Both the position numbers and the translations under genes were made by a program. The notes under the pieces are model-generated. The model was not told where the DNA came from. It made no database searches and was given only the letters and a program-made list of their open reading frames with translations. Of a stretch of DNA of 64,000 nt, positions 17,229 to 28,149 are shown in pieces; the first letter of the stretch is position 1; every line of letters starts with the position of its first letter. The stretch comes from Balanoglossus misakiensis (Eukaryota; Hemichordata): the NCBI GenBank assembly GCA_040954595.2, contig CM082594.2, positions 10,664,001 through 10,728,000 on the forward strand, in the 5' to 3' direction.

Positions 17229-18838
17229 ATGTCCAAAAACATATTTAGGAGTCTACTGTCAAGATGGAAGAGTTACCGTTACAGATTTGTGCCTTGGATT
17301 GCTTTCCATCTAAAAGACAGGTTTGTTGCATTGGTAAATTACTTTTGGGGATTTATGTGAAAAGTTGTTATACTGTACTGATATCTTAGGCTGTGTGTTT
17401 CCCCCTAAATTCTCGTGCATGTACTTCAGGTCACTCCGTGTAGTTCCCAGAGAAAGCCAGGACAAAATCATCACCGATGACCAAGTAGAACAAACTCTAC
17501 TGAAGCTCTTCACAGCATTGGATACAACATCCACAGAAAGTACAGATGGCACATCTAAGACACCATTGGATGTATTGATGTCAGTGATGGGATTCAGAGT
17601 TGACAAAGGTGACAGTCAGGTTGGAGGCACTGGTGTGTACGTAACTGATGGGGTGGTACCCAAAGGAACAGTGCTAGCAATGTATCCAGGTAATACTGTA
17701 AATCAGGAATTTTTTCGCAATATCAAAAGAAGCAACAGTTACACGATGATTAATTTTTGCTCTCGTATTTCACAGTCTCCAAAAAAACATTTGCAAGGCA
17801 TTATCAGCCTTTGTACTATTTAACTTGAAGTCTCCATTTTTTCTTACACAGGTGCTATTTATTTACCATACGAACCAATCTTCTTTCAGTCACTAAGTAA
17901 CCCTTTCATATTTAGATGTATTGATCACATACATATTGATGGAAATGACAAGAGACTTTCTAAAATGTTGTACAGGTAAGAAACATAATTTAAGATGCCT
18001 AAAATGATTAAATGTTGTAACATTATGTCTTTCAACCAACTCGCATAGTTAATTACAAACAACACCGAAGTCAAGGTGTTTTTAATTATTTCCCTTTTAC
18101 AGGTCTTGCAGCAAAAGAGATAGAATGGGTCCATACATGACGTGTGATGCATCGTGGCTGACACCAAACCTAATCAATCCACTTGCACTGGGACAGTATG
18201 TCAACAACCAATCAAACAGTAAGTTTGTGTGTGTGTGTGTGTGTACAGTACACCGAGTTTATCCTACTCGCATCATTTTTGGGACCAACAGAGACTGACA
18301 ATGACAAATATAAACATTTTTGGTATTAATACTTGTACAAACCATTTCATCATTCCATCACTGGCTGTTTGATTGACTGACAACTGCTTTTATTTACAGA
18401 ATTTCCTGCAAATGTAGTTTATCAGGAGTACAATGTCAGAGACGATTTCCCAATTCACCTGATGAAATACATCCCAAATGTTAGGTACAATTCACTCAAT
18501 GACAGTAGCACACAATTAGACAGGTATGTTGCATTTTCAGTTCTTTGACAAGAGAGAATGTTGGCACACAAGTTTTCCACAATAGAAATGTTTACCGGCC
18601 AACTTCACACCAACTCATCCACATGTGATTCTAAAACGATCAAGTTTACCTGCTTTGGAATTTAATTGCTTTGTCACAGTTTTCTCCATGTTGATTTGAG
18701 CACAAGTCGCACTGCGTCTTGTTACTCACTCGTTTCTCTTCTCTTGGTAGGTTTATCCGCACAGTTGTCTTGGTATCAACACGAGATATCCAGCCGGGTG
18801 AAGAAGTTTTCTCAACATATTTTACAATGGTTTATTGA
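17229..18838 (+). CDS. SETD9: SET domain-containing protein 9
   Basis: Six exons (17229-17320, 17430-17689, 17852-17975, 18103-18218, 18400-18523, 18751-18838) give 267 residues (human SETD9 299). The start MSKNIFRSLLSRWKSYRYRF, followed by VPWIAFHL, matches the family's RWRRYKYRFVPWIAL beginning; another frame opens at ATG 17263 but is wrong. The divergent SET domain shows GTGVYVTDGVVPKGTVLAMY, then PYEPIFFQSLSNPFIFRCID, then GQYVNN in the place of the usual NHxxxPN, and ends GEEVFSTYF. SETD9 is a predicted lysine methyltransferase of unknown substrate, reported to touch p53 signalling in vertebrates. The first exon carries a basic amphipathic helix that could be a targeting signal (inference). 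It is tail-to-tail with GTF2F1. Confidence 0.93.
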
Positions 18839-18900
18839 CTTTTACCTGCATAGGGAGATTACTTCAGATGGATTCTTTTATTCAATTGGCTGGAACAATT

Positions 18901-18944
18901 TCTTCAGTCCATTTGGTGTCTGGTGTAGACAGGTTTTACTGTAC
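18901..18944 (+). repeat. Dispersed repeat, copy A
   Basis: A 44-bp stretch in the SETD9 3' UTR (TTCAGTCCATTTGGTGTCTG, then TAGACAGGTTTTACTGTAC) recurs almost exactly at 20244-20285 and more diverged near 63005-63034. It looks like the end of a short interspersed or MITE-like element. Confidence 0.55.
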
Positions 18945-19183
18945 ATCAACAGAAGAAATTCTTTTGACAGACCAGTCAATCATGGGACACCGATCATGTT
19001 GTAATTTGAGCCTAAGCCTAAGACATCTTTTATTTCAAAGTTCGACATTACAGACACCTAAACAGATAAAAACATACTACATGTATTATCAGTTGGCAAA
19101 AAATGAAGTCCAGAGATGTAAAATTTCTGTATCAAAATTTTCAACATGATTAAATAAGGGCTCTGTATATAGTCAAACATTTA

Positions 19184-19189
19184 AATAAA
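19184..19189 (+). terminator. Polyadenylation signal of SETD9
   Basis: AATAAA lies about 345 bp after the SETD9 stop codon, followed by a T-rich stretch. Between it and the GTF2F1 stop at 19693 nothing else was recognised; the 19190-19692 stretch probably contains the GTF2F1 3' UTR. Confidence 0.55.
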
Positions 19190-19692
19190 GTTTTTCTTTC
19201 ACTTCAATACAAATTTTTGTTAGGGATAAACCAACATTGTATATTGAAATATTTTCAGTGTTTTCTTCCTAAATGTCTCTCTCATCAATCATTACAAAAG
19301 TTAACATTTAAAAGATATTTGTAATGAAACAAGGAAAAATTGAACAAATGCTTCATGGAAATTTTGGCAAGTGTTGGATACACAACTGATTTCATTTCAC
19401 TTACATATATACATACATAATGTGTCTCCCAGGATGTATTCGATAGTGAAAATGCACAATTCTATTTTACTGGTGTATAGTCCCTGCCAATGGCCACAAG
19501 TCCTGTTCAGAACACCAGCTCATTTTATCTTTTGGTCAGCAATCATGGTGCATTCTTCACCAGGGGTTCTGTATGCACTCAGTGACAGACCTGAAAAGTT
19601 TTTTATAGAGCCTTACCCGACACTGGTTATCCTTCCCCCAGAAAACATGCAGTATATCCTGACAGAAATGCCTGTTCGTGAATGCCAATAAC

Positions 19693-22213
19693 TTATCCCT
19701 CTTTGATAAACCAGTGAGATTTCCCTTTGATCTTCATGTGCTGTGGACTGAGTTTCCTGAGTATATCTGTGATTTTCTGTACAATATCCTTCTGGTTCAT
19801 TCCAGTTTTCTTGGCTCTCAGTTTATGCAGCAAATCCTTGGTTGTCATGGGTTTCCGTTTCAGGTAACGTCTCACCATCTCTTCTGTTATACCTCCATCA
19901 CTGTGTGGAAGAAAATTGGACACAGAAATGCACATTAAAGACAAGACAAAAAAGACAGGTTCTGTACAAATTCAAAATGGCCACCAGTGTCTCATTGTAA
20001 GTCGCTAAGAACAATCTTACCTGTAGCCTGATCTGGACCCAGCTACATCTACAGGACTGCCCCTGGGTCTCTTGGCTGGGGGACCGTCATCTTTACCTTT
20101 CCGTTTGCCTGAAACCAAGAGTTGATAGCTATTAAGTTATGACCACCCTAAATAAGTTCAACATCTATATTGCTGACTGCAGTTCCTTTTTCATAGATAA
20201 AGAACCTCTATAAACTGAACACCTCTGCGAACCAAACAATCTCTTCAGTCCATTTGGTGTCTGTTTTAGACAGGTTTTACTGTACACAAAAATTCTACCA
20301 CATCTACTTTGATCATTCTCACCTTGAAGTAGCTTACCAGCAGCAGAGTCTAGTGTATGTGAGGTGCTGCCATCGACTGCAATGGTTGGCGTTCCACTCC
20401 TGCTGCTATTCCCGCTGCTGTTTGATGACGTTGCTTTCACAGGCGACTTCCGAGATTTCTTCTCTGAGCCTTTACTCTAGAAATCCAAGGAATACAGACA
20501 CCTCTAATTTACATATGCCCATATATGTTCAAAAGGGTGTGATTGGCTATATTTCAACTTTCCATGGTAACTGTGGCTAAATTTGCAAACTATAGTAATG
20601 TATACAAGTACACCACATACCGGAATAAACAGAGCAGATTTCAATTCTGTGTTGTCCAGATCACTGTCGTCTGATTCTGAACTGCTGTCACTGCTGAGTT
20701 CCTCTGTAGGGTCAAAACACAGAAAATATCATTGGAAAACAGACTGAACAAATGGAACAGTTATTTTGAGAATATACACAAGATTTCATTCACCCACAAG
20801 GATGCAGAGTGAACAATACCTTTCTTTGTCGCATCTTCTGTCTCTTTCGCTGCCCCTTCTGTCTCAGCCGGTGTCTCTGTCTTCTGTTCTTCTTCATCTT
20901 CATCAGAATCTTCCTCTCCTGATATTTCCTGATCCAATCCCTTCATCTCATGTCTCTTAGAATTGATGTCTTTGTCATCCTCGTCACTGTGCAGAAAGAA
21001 TGGTTTGGGGGAAAGTGACAAATTGCAATGATAAGGAATAGCAGAGTGGTTCTGTTGCTATTCAATACAATGCACTATATGCGTGGTGCAGATTACATTG
21101 TAACGATATACCCAATCCCTGAACTGTTCTATTCTGTGCCATGCTGTGATACGGTCACTTGGAAACCACTGAAAGTAATGCAGGATGCAATGCAGCAGTC
21201 TCACCTTGACTCCTCTGATAAATAGTCATATTCTCGTCCGTCAAAATCACCCTCATCACTTTCTTCCACAGCCTCTTCATCATCTGAATCTTTCTTCTTT
21301 TTGGGTTTCTTTGCTCCTTCCTTTTTCTTGGTTTTCTTGGGTTTTTCTATAATTGCAAGGAAAAATGTTCAGAGATCAATAATAATAATAGACTAATAAA
21401 AAGTTTTGGGGAAAAGTCTTCAGTGTCAGGTTTCTAGTTCAGCCTGGATTCTTTTTAAACAGGTAGAGATGTTTTTTCAGCAAACTTACCATCACCACTG
21501 TCATCATCGTCGTCATCGTCATCATCGGACATGAAACCTTGATATTCGTCATTTTCTAAAATGGTCTGCAAATACATTGAATGAAATACAATCAATATAT
21601 CAGTCACCATAAAATCTCTCAAACACAACACAGTGGGCAGAGGGTAGTTACTGGTATGCCTAGTCACAAATTTTCTTTCACAGCAATAGTCACTGTGGTT
21701 ACAAGCTGTTTGATATCTAAAGAAGAACACTCAGCATTATTCTGCTACTTACCAAACCTTCAGTTTTCTTGGAAGTTTCTTTGATTGCTTCTACTTCTTC
21801 TTCCCCCTCTTCGTCTTTCAATCTTTTCTTCACCATGATTGAAAAATAGTTCAACACTTTGTCCCTCCTGTTTGATGATAATAATATACTGTTAAAATTA
21901 ACTCCAATCACTACCACTGGTGCATGTATTTTGAAATGACAATCCACTTGAAGATTGTAGATTAGTCAAACAGCCTATTTCTTTCACCACTTTACCTGCC
22001 AAATTCTTCTTCTGCTTCTTCAGCATTTAGAGTTTTGTAATTGATCATTGGAGAAAATTTATACCAGGATGCTAGAGGGTGCGCTTCAAATGCCCCATCA
22101 GGACCTTGTGTGAAGATGAAGTAGGAGGCATTCTCTGTTATGCCCCCTTCTCTTTTGCCTTTGTACCTGTGAATAGATGTGAAATGTTAATGTATAGTGA
22201 GGAGTGGTGGTGG

Positions 22214-22276
<63 letters not shown>

Positions 22277-23145
22277 GCCTCACTTATATTAAGAGTGACG
22301 CTCATACCTCTTTCCATTTTTTCCACCATGTTTCAAGATCCAAGGTTGATCTTCTGGTTTATATCGTCTTGTAATGATGCCATATTTTTTCCTTCTAGCT
22401 TCTTCTCTTCTGCCTTTACCGAACTCACTTCCAGCACCAAAGGTTGGACTTTCATCCTCCTGTTTGAACTCTCTCAGATTATTTTCCCTCTCCATTTTCA
22501 CCTGCAGTCAAAAAAACATCCAAGTTAGACTCTAGAACTGAGACATCAATGCAGTGCAGTGGAACTCTGGGATTGTGAGTGGAATGATATCAAGGTCGAA
22601 TACAGTGTCTTCCTTGGCACTTGGCACAACCACAATGGGACAGAAAGCTCACAATCTTCTTGTCTGTATTCATTGTACAAAAGATATCCAAAGTCGGGGT
22701 TTACCTGCTGCCATTTAGCCATGTCAATCTTCTCATTGCCAACAAAGTTCATCACACTAAATGTCTTCTTTGAGTTCCTAGGTACAAGACAACAAAACAC
22801 CAGGAACAGTTATAACATGACTTATCCATCAGTTATATATTGAATTCATAGCCACAGTAAAGTTCTGTCCCATACTCACTTTGCAACTCTGACTGCATAT
22901 TCTTCAACTTTTACATTGCCTTGCATGCCAGGCCTAGCAACTCCAGACACTCCAGACGCAGAACTGCCTGGTGGCTGGAAAGGGAACAAGATTATGTATC
23001 AATAAGACAATATACAATATTTAAAGTAATTTATATGAGGTTTTCCTTGGTTTGTGTGGGTTTCTGGCAGCCAAAACATGATGACAAGGAAAAGCCTCAA
23101 GCTACCGATCCCTAGAAAGAAACTTACCCTTGATGAGCTGGCCAT
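19693..23145 (-). CDS. GTF2F1: General transcription factor IIF subunit 1 (TFIIF alpha, RAP74)
   Basis: Thirteen exons (minus: 23145-23128, 22974-22880, 22777-22705, 22501-22308, 22166-21996, 21867-21753, 21565-21490, 21346-21205, 20986-20820, 20703-20621, 20476-20323, 20108-20021, 19900-19693) give 527 residues (human 517). RAP74 pairs with RAP30 in TFIIF, which binds RNA polymerase II and loads it at promoters. The N-terminal dimerisation region (VKVEEYAVRVAK, FGAGSEFGKGRREEARRKKY, GAFEAHPLASWYKFSPMINY) is intact. An acidic and basic low-complexity middle follows, including nine Asp in a row near 21500-21530. The C-terminal winged helix (GGITEEMVRRYLKRKPMTTK ... HWFIKEG) binds the FCP1 phosphatase and TFIIB in other animals. 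The first exon has only six codons (MASSSR). Confidence 0.95.
20203..20285 (+). repeat. Dispersed repeat, copy B
   Basis: An approximately 83-bp unit in a GTF2F1 intron runs from ACCTCTATAAACTGAACACC to TAGACAGGTTTTACTGTA. Its right half matches copy A at 18901-18944 almost base for base. The start and end words are of the paired kind seen in short non-autonomous elements. No coding capacity. Confidence 0.55.
22215..22275. repeat. (GAT)n microsatellite in a GTF2F1 intron
   Basis: About 20 uninterrupted GAT units occupy 61 bp inside the intron between GTF2F1 exons 4 and 5. Translated in various frames it gives poly-Met, poly-Asp, poly-His or poly-Ile, none of which is in a spliced transcript. 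It should be length-polymorphic. Confidence 0.95.
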
Positions 23146-23523
23146 TATGAATTCTCTTCCCTCGGTCACACGATCCGAAGTATTAATTACAGAGTCGCAC
23201 AAATCAGTTTGATTTCATATCCTCAGAAATCGACAAGACACAACGCATACCCAGCCAGACACTGCGTGATTGAAAAACTCGGTTAAGATTCAGATTGCTT
23301 TCAAATCTTGGCCGATATGCGCCCTCTATCGGTAGGATGAAATCCCCCATGTCTGAATCTGAAATTCGGGCGAAACTGCACAAAAGTGATGATCGCGCGT
23401 AAATCGTAAATAGTAATTTACTCAATTGACTATTTACTCTCTACAAAGCATATATTGCACTTGTCAGCAAGCTATCAAATAAACTCGAGCGTGAGATACC
23501 GGGATACGGATATCGGATCAGAT
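23146..23523. promoter_or_regulatory. Shared upstream region of GTF2F1 and XRCC1
   Basis: The two start codons face away from each other across 378 bp. Both genes are broadly expressed housekeeping genes and no TATA box is evident, so one compact bidirectional promoter is the simplest reading. Confidence 0.55.
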
Positions 23524-26500
23524 ATGCCCATGATCAGAGTACAACACGTTGTCTCCTGTAGCAGTGAAGACAAGGTAAAAATGTTGACTGTTGTTATGGT
23601 CACTGTGACAGCCAACTTTTGTTGACCTGGTCACTAGCAAACTATTTAATACTAGATCATCTGCAAACACCAATATTTCCACCCGATCACCCTTCGCCAA
23701 CCACGCCTGCATCTCTTATCTTTATCGGTTACTTTACAATTCTCTGTATGTAGAACCATAAGGCTGATAATTTACTGAAGGATGAAACCTACAGAAAATG
23801 GAAGAGTGCTTCACAAGCTGAGAGGAATATTTCAGTCATCTTACAGGTTAGTACTGAGGATGTTTTATTTGTAGACAATCAAATTGTGGTATCCCTGCAG
23901 ACAGACCAATAATATCAGTTAATACCAATTTTTTATTGCCTTTTTTTCATTTCAGTTCGAAAAGGCTAGTGTAATACACTCCATTGACATTGGCAATGAA
24001 GGAGCTGCATTTGTTGAAGTCTTGGTTGGAAAATCAACCGATGTTTCAGATAATTATCAGGTAGGTTTAAGTTCACTACGAGAGTTGTGGTCTTCACCTG
24101 TTGGTATGACCCTACTGTAGTGGCAAACGTTACTGTGAGTCAAGCAAAGCTCAGCTGGACCAGATGCTATAACCAGCCAAGTTTATACAGTGCTAGCTAG
24201 CCATATAAGCTCCTCTTTACTAGAACATGTATACATGTATTAATCATTACTGTCGCTTTTTCAGGTCTTGTTGGTGTCATCGTCCTTTATGAGTCCAGCA
24301 GAGAGTAAGAACAACACAAATGTTAACAGAGTGAGAATGTTCGGTCCTGAAAAATTAAGCAAAAGTGTCTGCAACCAAAAGTGGGACAGAGTCAAAATTG
24401 TCTGCACTCAGCCCTTCATCAAGGTAATAGTAGAAAAGTTTTATGGATTGTTACACCGTAAGTGATAAAGAGCATTAGGGGAGGCACGTGATTGACTCTT
24501 ATGATTTTTGCATTTCAGACAACCACCTACGGCCTGTCGTTTGTCAAGTTTCATTCGCCACCAAGTTCCGATGAACCATCAGAACCTGCAAAGACACAGG
24601 TCAGCACTAGCCCTGGATACACAAATCTCACTTACTTGGTATTGTCATAACTCTACCTGTTGATCTGTCTGAAACAACTTTCTCGGACTCTGAATGATCA
24701 TTTGACAAGATTTATATCGTTCATCTTTTGATAGGGTACAATGAAACTTGGGGCATTCACTCTGAAAGAGGAATCCCCATCTAAAATAACACCAGGAAGT
24801 TTATTCAAAGCGGAAAAGAAAGCAGATACAACACCATTAAAAGGTAATGCCATTGTTTATTGTTGACAGATGTTGAACACATTTGAACCATTTTTAGCCT
24901 CTGGTCATGTGACAAGATGATTGACATTTCCCTTCTCCCACAATCCACTGTGTTTCCTTTCAGGTGCCGCAGCAGTCAGAGCCGCAGCAACTGCAGCAGC
25001 AACACTTTCAACATCAACAACTACACGAGCTCCATCTACATTGCAGTCACTTCCACAAACATCTCGGGTGAGCACTTTCTCTTGAAATGAAGCTACTTTT
25101 TTTCAACTGCACTAGAAGACACACCCTGATGTAATATAAACTAATTTTATGTTACTCTGTTATTATGTAGCTCTTTTCTGATTTGTTTTGTTTTAGACTG
25201 AGAGCAGAAAGAGGCTATCAACTGAAGACGATAAAACGAAGGTGCAACCAGCTGCCAAGAGGAGACATTCCAATGATAACGACAGCAATGTTGCTTCGAG
25301 TAGTAAGATAGAATCCAAGACATCAACGAAGAGACCAGCCAAGAAACAAGAGATGCATGTATCAAGTCTGAAGAAGGCTAAATGTAGGTTGACAGGGACA
25401 GACATTATGGCTCCCACTATAAACATCCCTAGTTACAAGTTATGACCCTAATATTGAGTGCCATACACTACAGGCAACCCGTGACTCATAACAACCAATT
25501 TGTTCCATTTACAGCTGAACTATCTGAAGAGAGGAAATTTTCAGAGTTGATGAAAGGTGTAGTGTTTTGCATCAGTGGTTATCAGAATCCAGAGAGATCA
25601 CAACTCAGAGATAAAGCTGTTGATATGGGAGCCAAATATCGATCTGATTGGACTGGTGACTGTACTCATCTCATGTAAGTAGTCATTACCAGTACCGAGT
25701 GAGGAATTTGTGTGGATCATTTGAATTTATTTGTTGAATGTACTGATATGCATTTATAAAAGTCATTGACTTCAATCTTTCTCTGTTCGCAGCTGTGCCT
25801 TTGTCAATACGCCAAAATATATGCAAGTGAAGAAAAAAGGTGGTAAAATTGTCTCCAATAAGTGGATATTACACTGCTACAAAAAGGAAACACTGTTGCC
25901 TTGGAAAAAGTAAGTATGGCATATTATACACCAGTCATTTGGCCCTACTGTACCTGATACTAAACATGGATGACTTGATTTGATTCTGTGATCAAATTGC
26001 CTGTATTAAGTTCTGGTAGTTTAAGGTCAGTAACACAGCTGCCTGTACGGGTAATTTCTGATACAGTTACAGATTAGCTCCAGGATCGTCCAGCAGCGAA
26101 GAAGAGTCTGATGACGACACAGATACAGAGTATGTCCCCACAACAAAAACACCAGAAAAACAACAACAAAGACAATCAACACCGAAAAAACAAGACAAGC
26201 CAACACGACAGAAGACGCCGCAAAAACAAAGCAGTTTAACTGCAGAGAGCACAAGAGAGAAAGGTAAGTAACAATGTAAATTTGGGATAACAATACAGTC
26301 TTCCTGATATTAGACTGCAGTGATGTTGCAGTGAGCTTGTCTCAAGTGTTATGACCATTTATATATTCAGGTAATGAAGACAGAAAAGAGAAACCAAAGT
26401 CCAAGAAAAAGGCACCCGACTCAACTTCAGGAAGTGACACTGAGGATGAAATTGAAAGGTGTGTGTAAATTAAGAAATCAGTGGCTTTCATGCAAGTTTT

Positions 26501-27474
26501 ACTCAGCTGAAGAAAATCACAGTACATGTATGTATGCTTTCTTGCTCAGAATCAAACAACAGCAACAGCGACCCAAAGGTGTGAAAGCAGAAGAAGATGA
26601 CCTCTACGGAGGTTCAACAGATGAAGAACCGGTGGAATGCAACAACAAATCAACTGATGTGTCTGACATCCCAGAATTGCCGAATTTCTTTGAAAACTGC
26701 TGTTTCTTTTTCTATGGATCATTCCCAGACAAGGAGAGGAGACTGCTCACAAGATACATCATAGCATACAATGGGTGAGTGAGGTCTATACTGCTTTAAC
26801 TCTTCCGTCAAGATGTCTTTGTTCAGACCTATCATTTCCAGTGGTAGAGATGGATGTCTACAAGTGTAAAATGGGGATGAAAGGGACAAAGAAACCAAAA
26901 ATACTTAACTTTGTTGACATTTACTGGTAGTGTGTTCTCCTCAATCAACGTTGGGCTGCCATTTTCTTTCAGTCTAAATCAGCCACTGAGGGCGCTCTCC
27001 CTGATCTACCCCTCGTATAGGGTATACCCATATACCCACAAAGCAACACATTTTTCAGTGTGCAGGACTGTGGTATTTGCACAATTGTTCTATGCTTGCC
27101 AAGTGGCACACAAAATGTGTTATAAAATATTGTTCCTCACTGTGTATTTGCTTTGGTTTTTGGCAGAAAAATTGAAGAGTATATGTGTGACAAAGTCCAG
27201 TATGTTGTGTCGCACTCAAGATGGGATGACAATTTCAATCAGGTGGGTTTCAAAGACTTTCTGTTTAGAACAGATTTTCTGTTCCCAAAGTTTACCCTTA
27301 ATGTATAGTACTGAAATGAATTCAAGCTTCACCTGTTTATAATGATGCCTTTTTTCCAATTTCTAGGCTTTATCTGACAATTCCGAGCTGAAATTTGTGA
27401 CACCAAAGTGGATCTATGATTGCTACGACTTGCAGAAGCGGCAACCATACCAAGCCTACGCCATAGTACCTTAA
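23524..27474 (+). CDS. XRCC1: DNA repair scaffold protein XRCC1
   Basis: Fifteen exons (23524-23574, 23754-23846, 23956-24060, 24265-24423, 24519-24599, 24735-24843, 24964-25067, 25197-25383, 25515-25674, 25793-25909, 26073-26263, 26371-26458, 26550-26774, 27167-27242, 27367-27474) give 617 residues (human 633). XRCC1 holds together DNA polymerase beta, PARP1 and DNA ligase 3 in single-strand break and base excision repair. The N-terminal domain is clear (MPMIRVQHVVSCSSEDK, DIGNEGAAFVEVLVG, LLVSSSFMSP, NRVRMFGPEKL, WDRVKIVCTQP). BRCT1 (GVVFCISGYQNPERSQLRDK, DWTGDCTHLICAFVNTPKY) carries the phosphopeptide and PARP-binding surface. BRCT2 at the C-terminus (FFYGSFPDKERRLLTRYIIA ... VTPKWIYDCYDLQK) is the ligase 3 partner. 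The linkers are rich in Lys, Gln, Ser and Thr. A basic KRPAKKQ/AKRR run before BRCT1 is a likely nuclear signal. It is head-to-head with GTF2F1. Confidence 0.96.
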
Positions 27475-28012
27475 CAAGAGAGATGTCCTAGCCTATGTCT
27501 CAGATTTGAAGGGCTTCCCGACATTGCTGTAGTCTTCGTTACTCGTAGCCTGAAATGTTCTATGAATACAGGGTTATTGTCATCCAACACTAAAATCTAT
27601 GCACAGGGAACCCAAGCTTTCATAAAGATGTTGATGTAGATTTTCCAGCATGCCGTACAAAAGGCATAAGCCATCTCGATAGTCTAGGTTGAGGAAAGTC
27701 TAGCTTTATTTCTGAAAAGTGACATTTTGACATTTACAGAAACATCTGTGAGTTGTGAAAAAAAAAGTCTGAAGTTTTACGGGGTTTTTTAATGACCACT
27801 GCATAGCAGGTAATCATTTCCATAGTTCCAGATATTTTCTGTAAAGAGAACACTTAAAATTTTCAGCAAAACAGGTTGATGTTTGGTGTTGTGGTGAAAG
27901 TTCACAAAGTAATATTCATAGAAATGCCGCAGGACAAAAATGTAGCAAGTACCTCACTGTACAAAGTCAAAGTCATATTTCACAGATAAGAGTATATAAA
28001 CAGCAAAGTTGG

Positions 28013-28018
28013 AATAAA
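28013..28018 (+). terminator. Polyadenylation signal of XRCC1
   Basis: AATAAA lies about 540 bp after the XRCC1 stop codon. The minus-strand signal of MYCBPAP (28098-28103) is only 80 bp away, so the two convergent 3' UTRs nearly touch or overlap. Confidence 0.5.
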
Positions 28019-28097
28019 TAGTTTTTTTTACAAGGAAAGGCAAATTTCACCTTATTTGGACGGGACATGCTGTTGATACACATTAAATACAAAACAG

Positions 28098-28103
28098 TTT
28101 ATT
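28098..28103 (-). terminator. Polyadenylation signal of MYCBPAP
   Basis: TTTATT on the plus strand reads AATAAA on the minus strand, 47 bp beyond the MYCBPAP stop codon. Confidence 0.5.
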
Positions 28104-28149
28104 GCATAGCATATTTGTAGTGTTGAAAAAAATGGTTTAAAAATCATCG

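Noticed and set aside
17263-17320. Frame from ATG 17263 as the SETD9 start
   Set aside because: It does not splice in frame to exon 2. The frame from ATG 17229 gives the conserved RWKSYRYRFVPWI start.
22098-22329. ORFs of poly-His and poly-Ile on the minus strand
   Set aside because: They are translations of the (GAT)n microsatellite inside a GTF2F1 intron, not genes.
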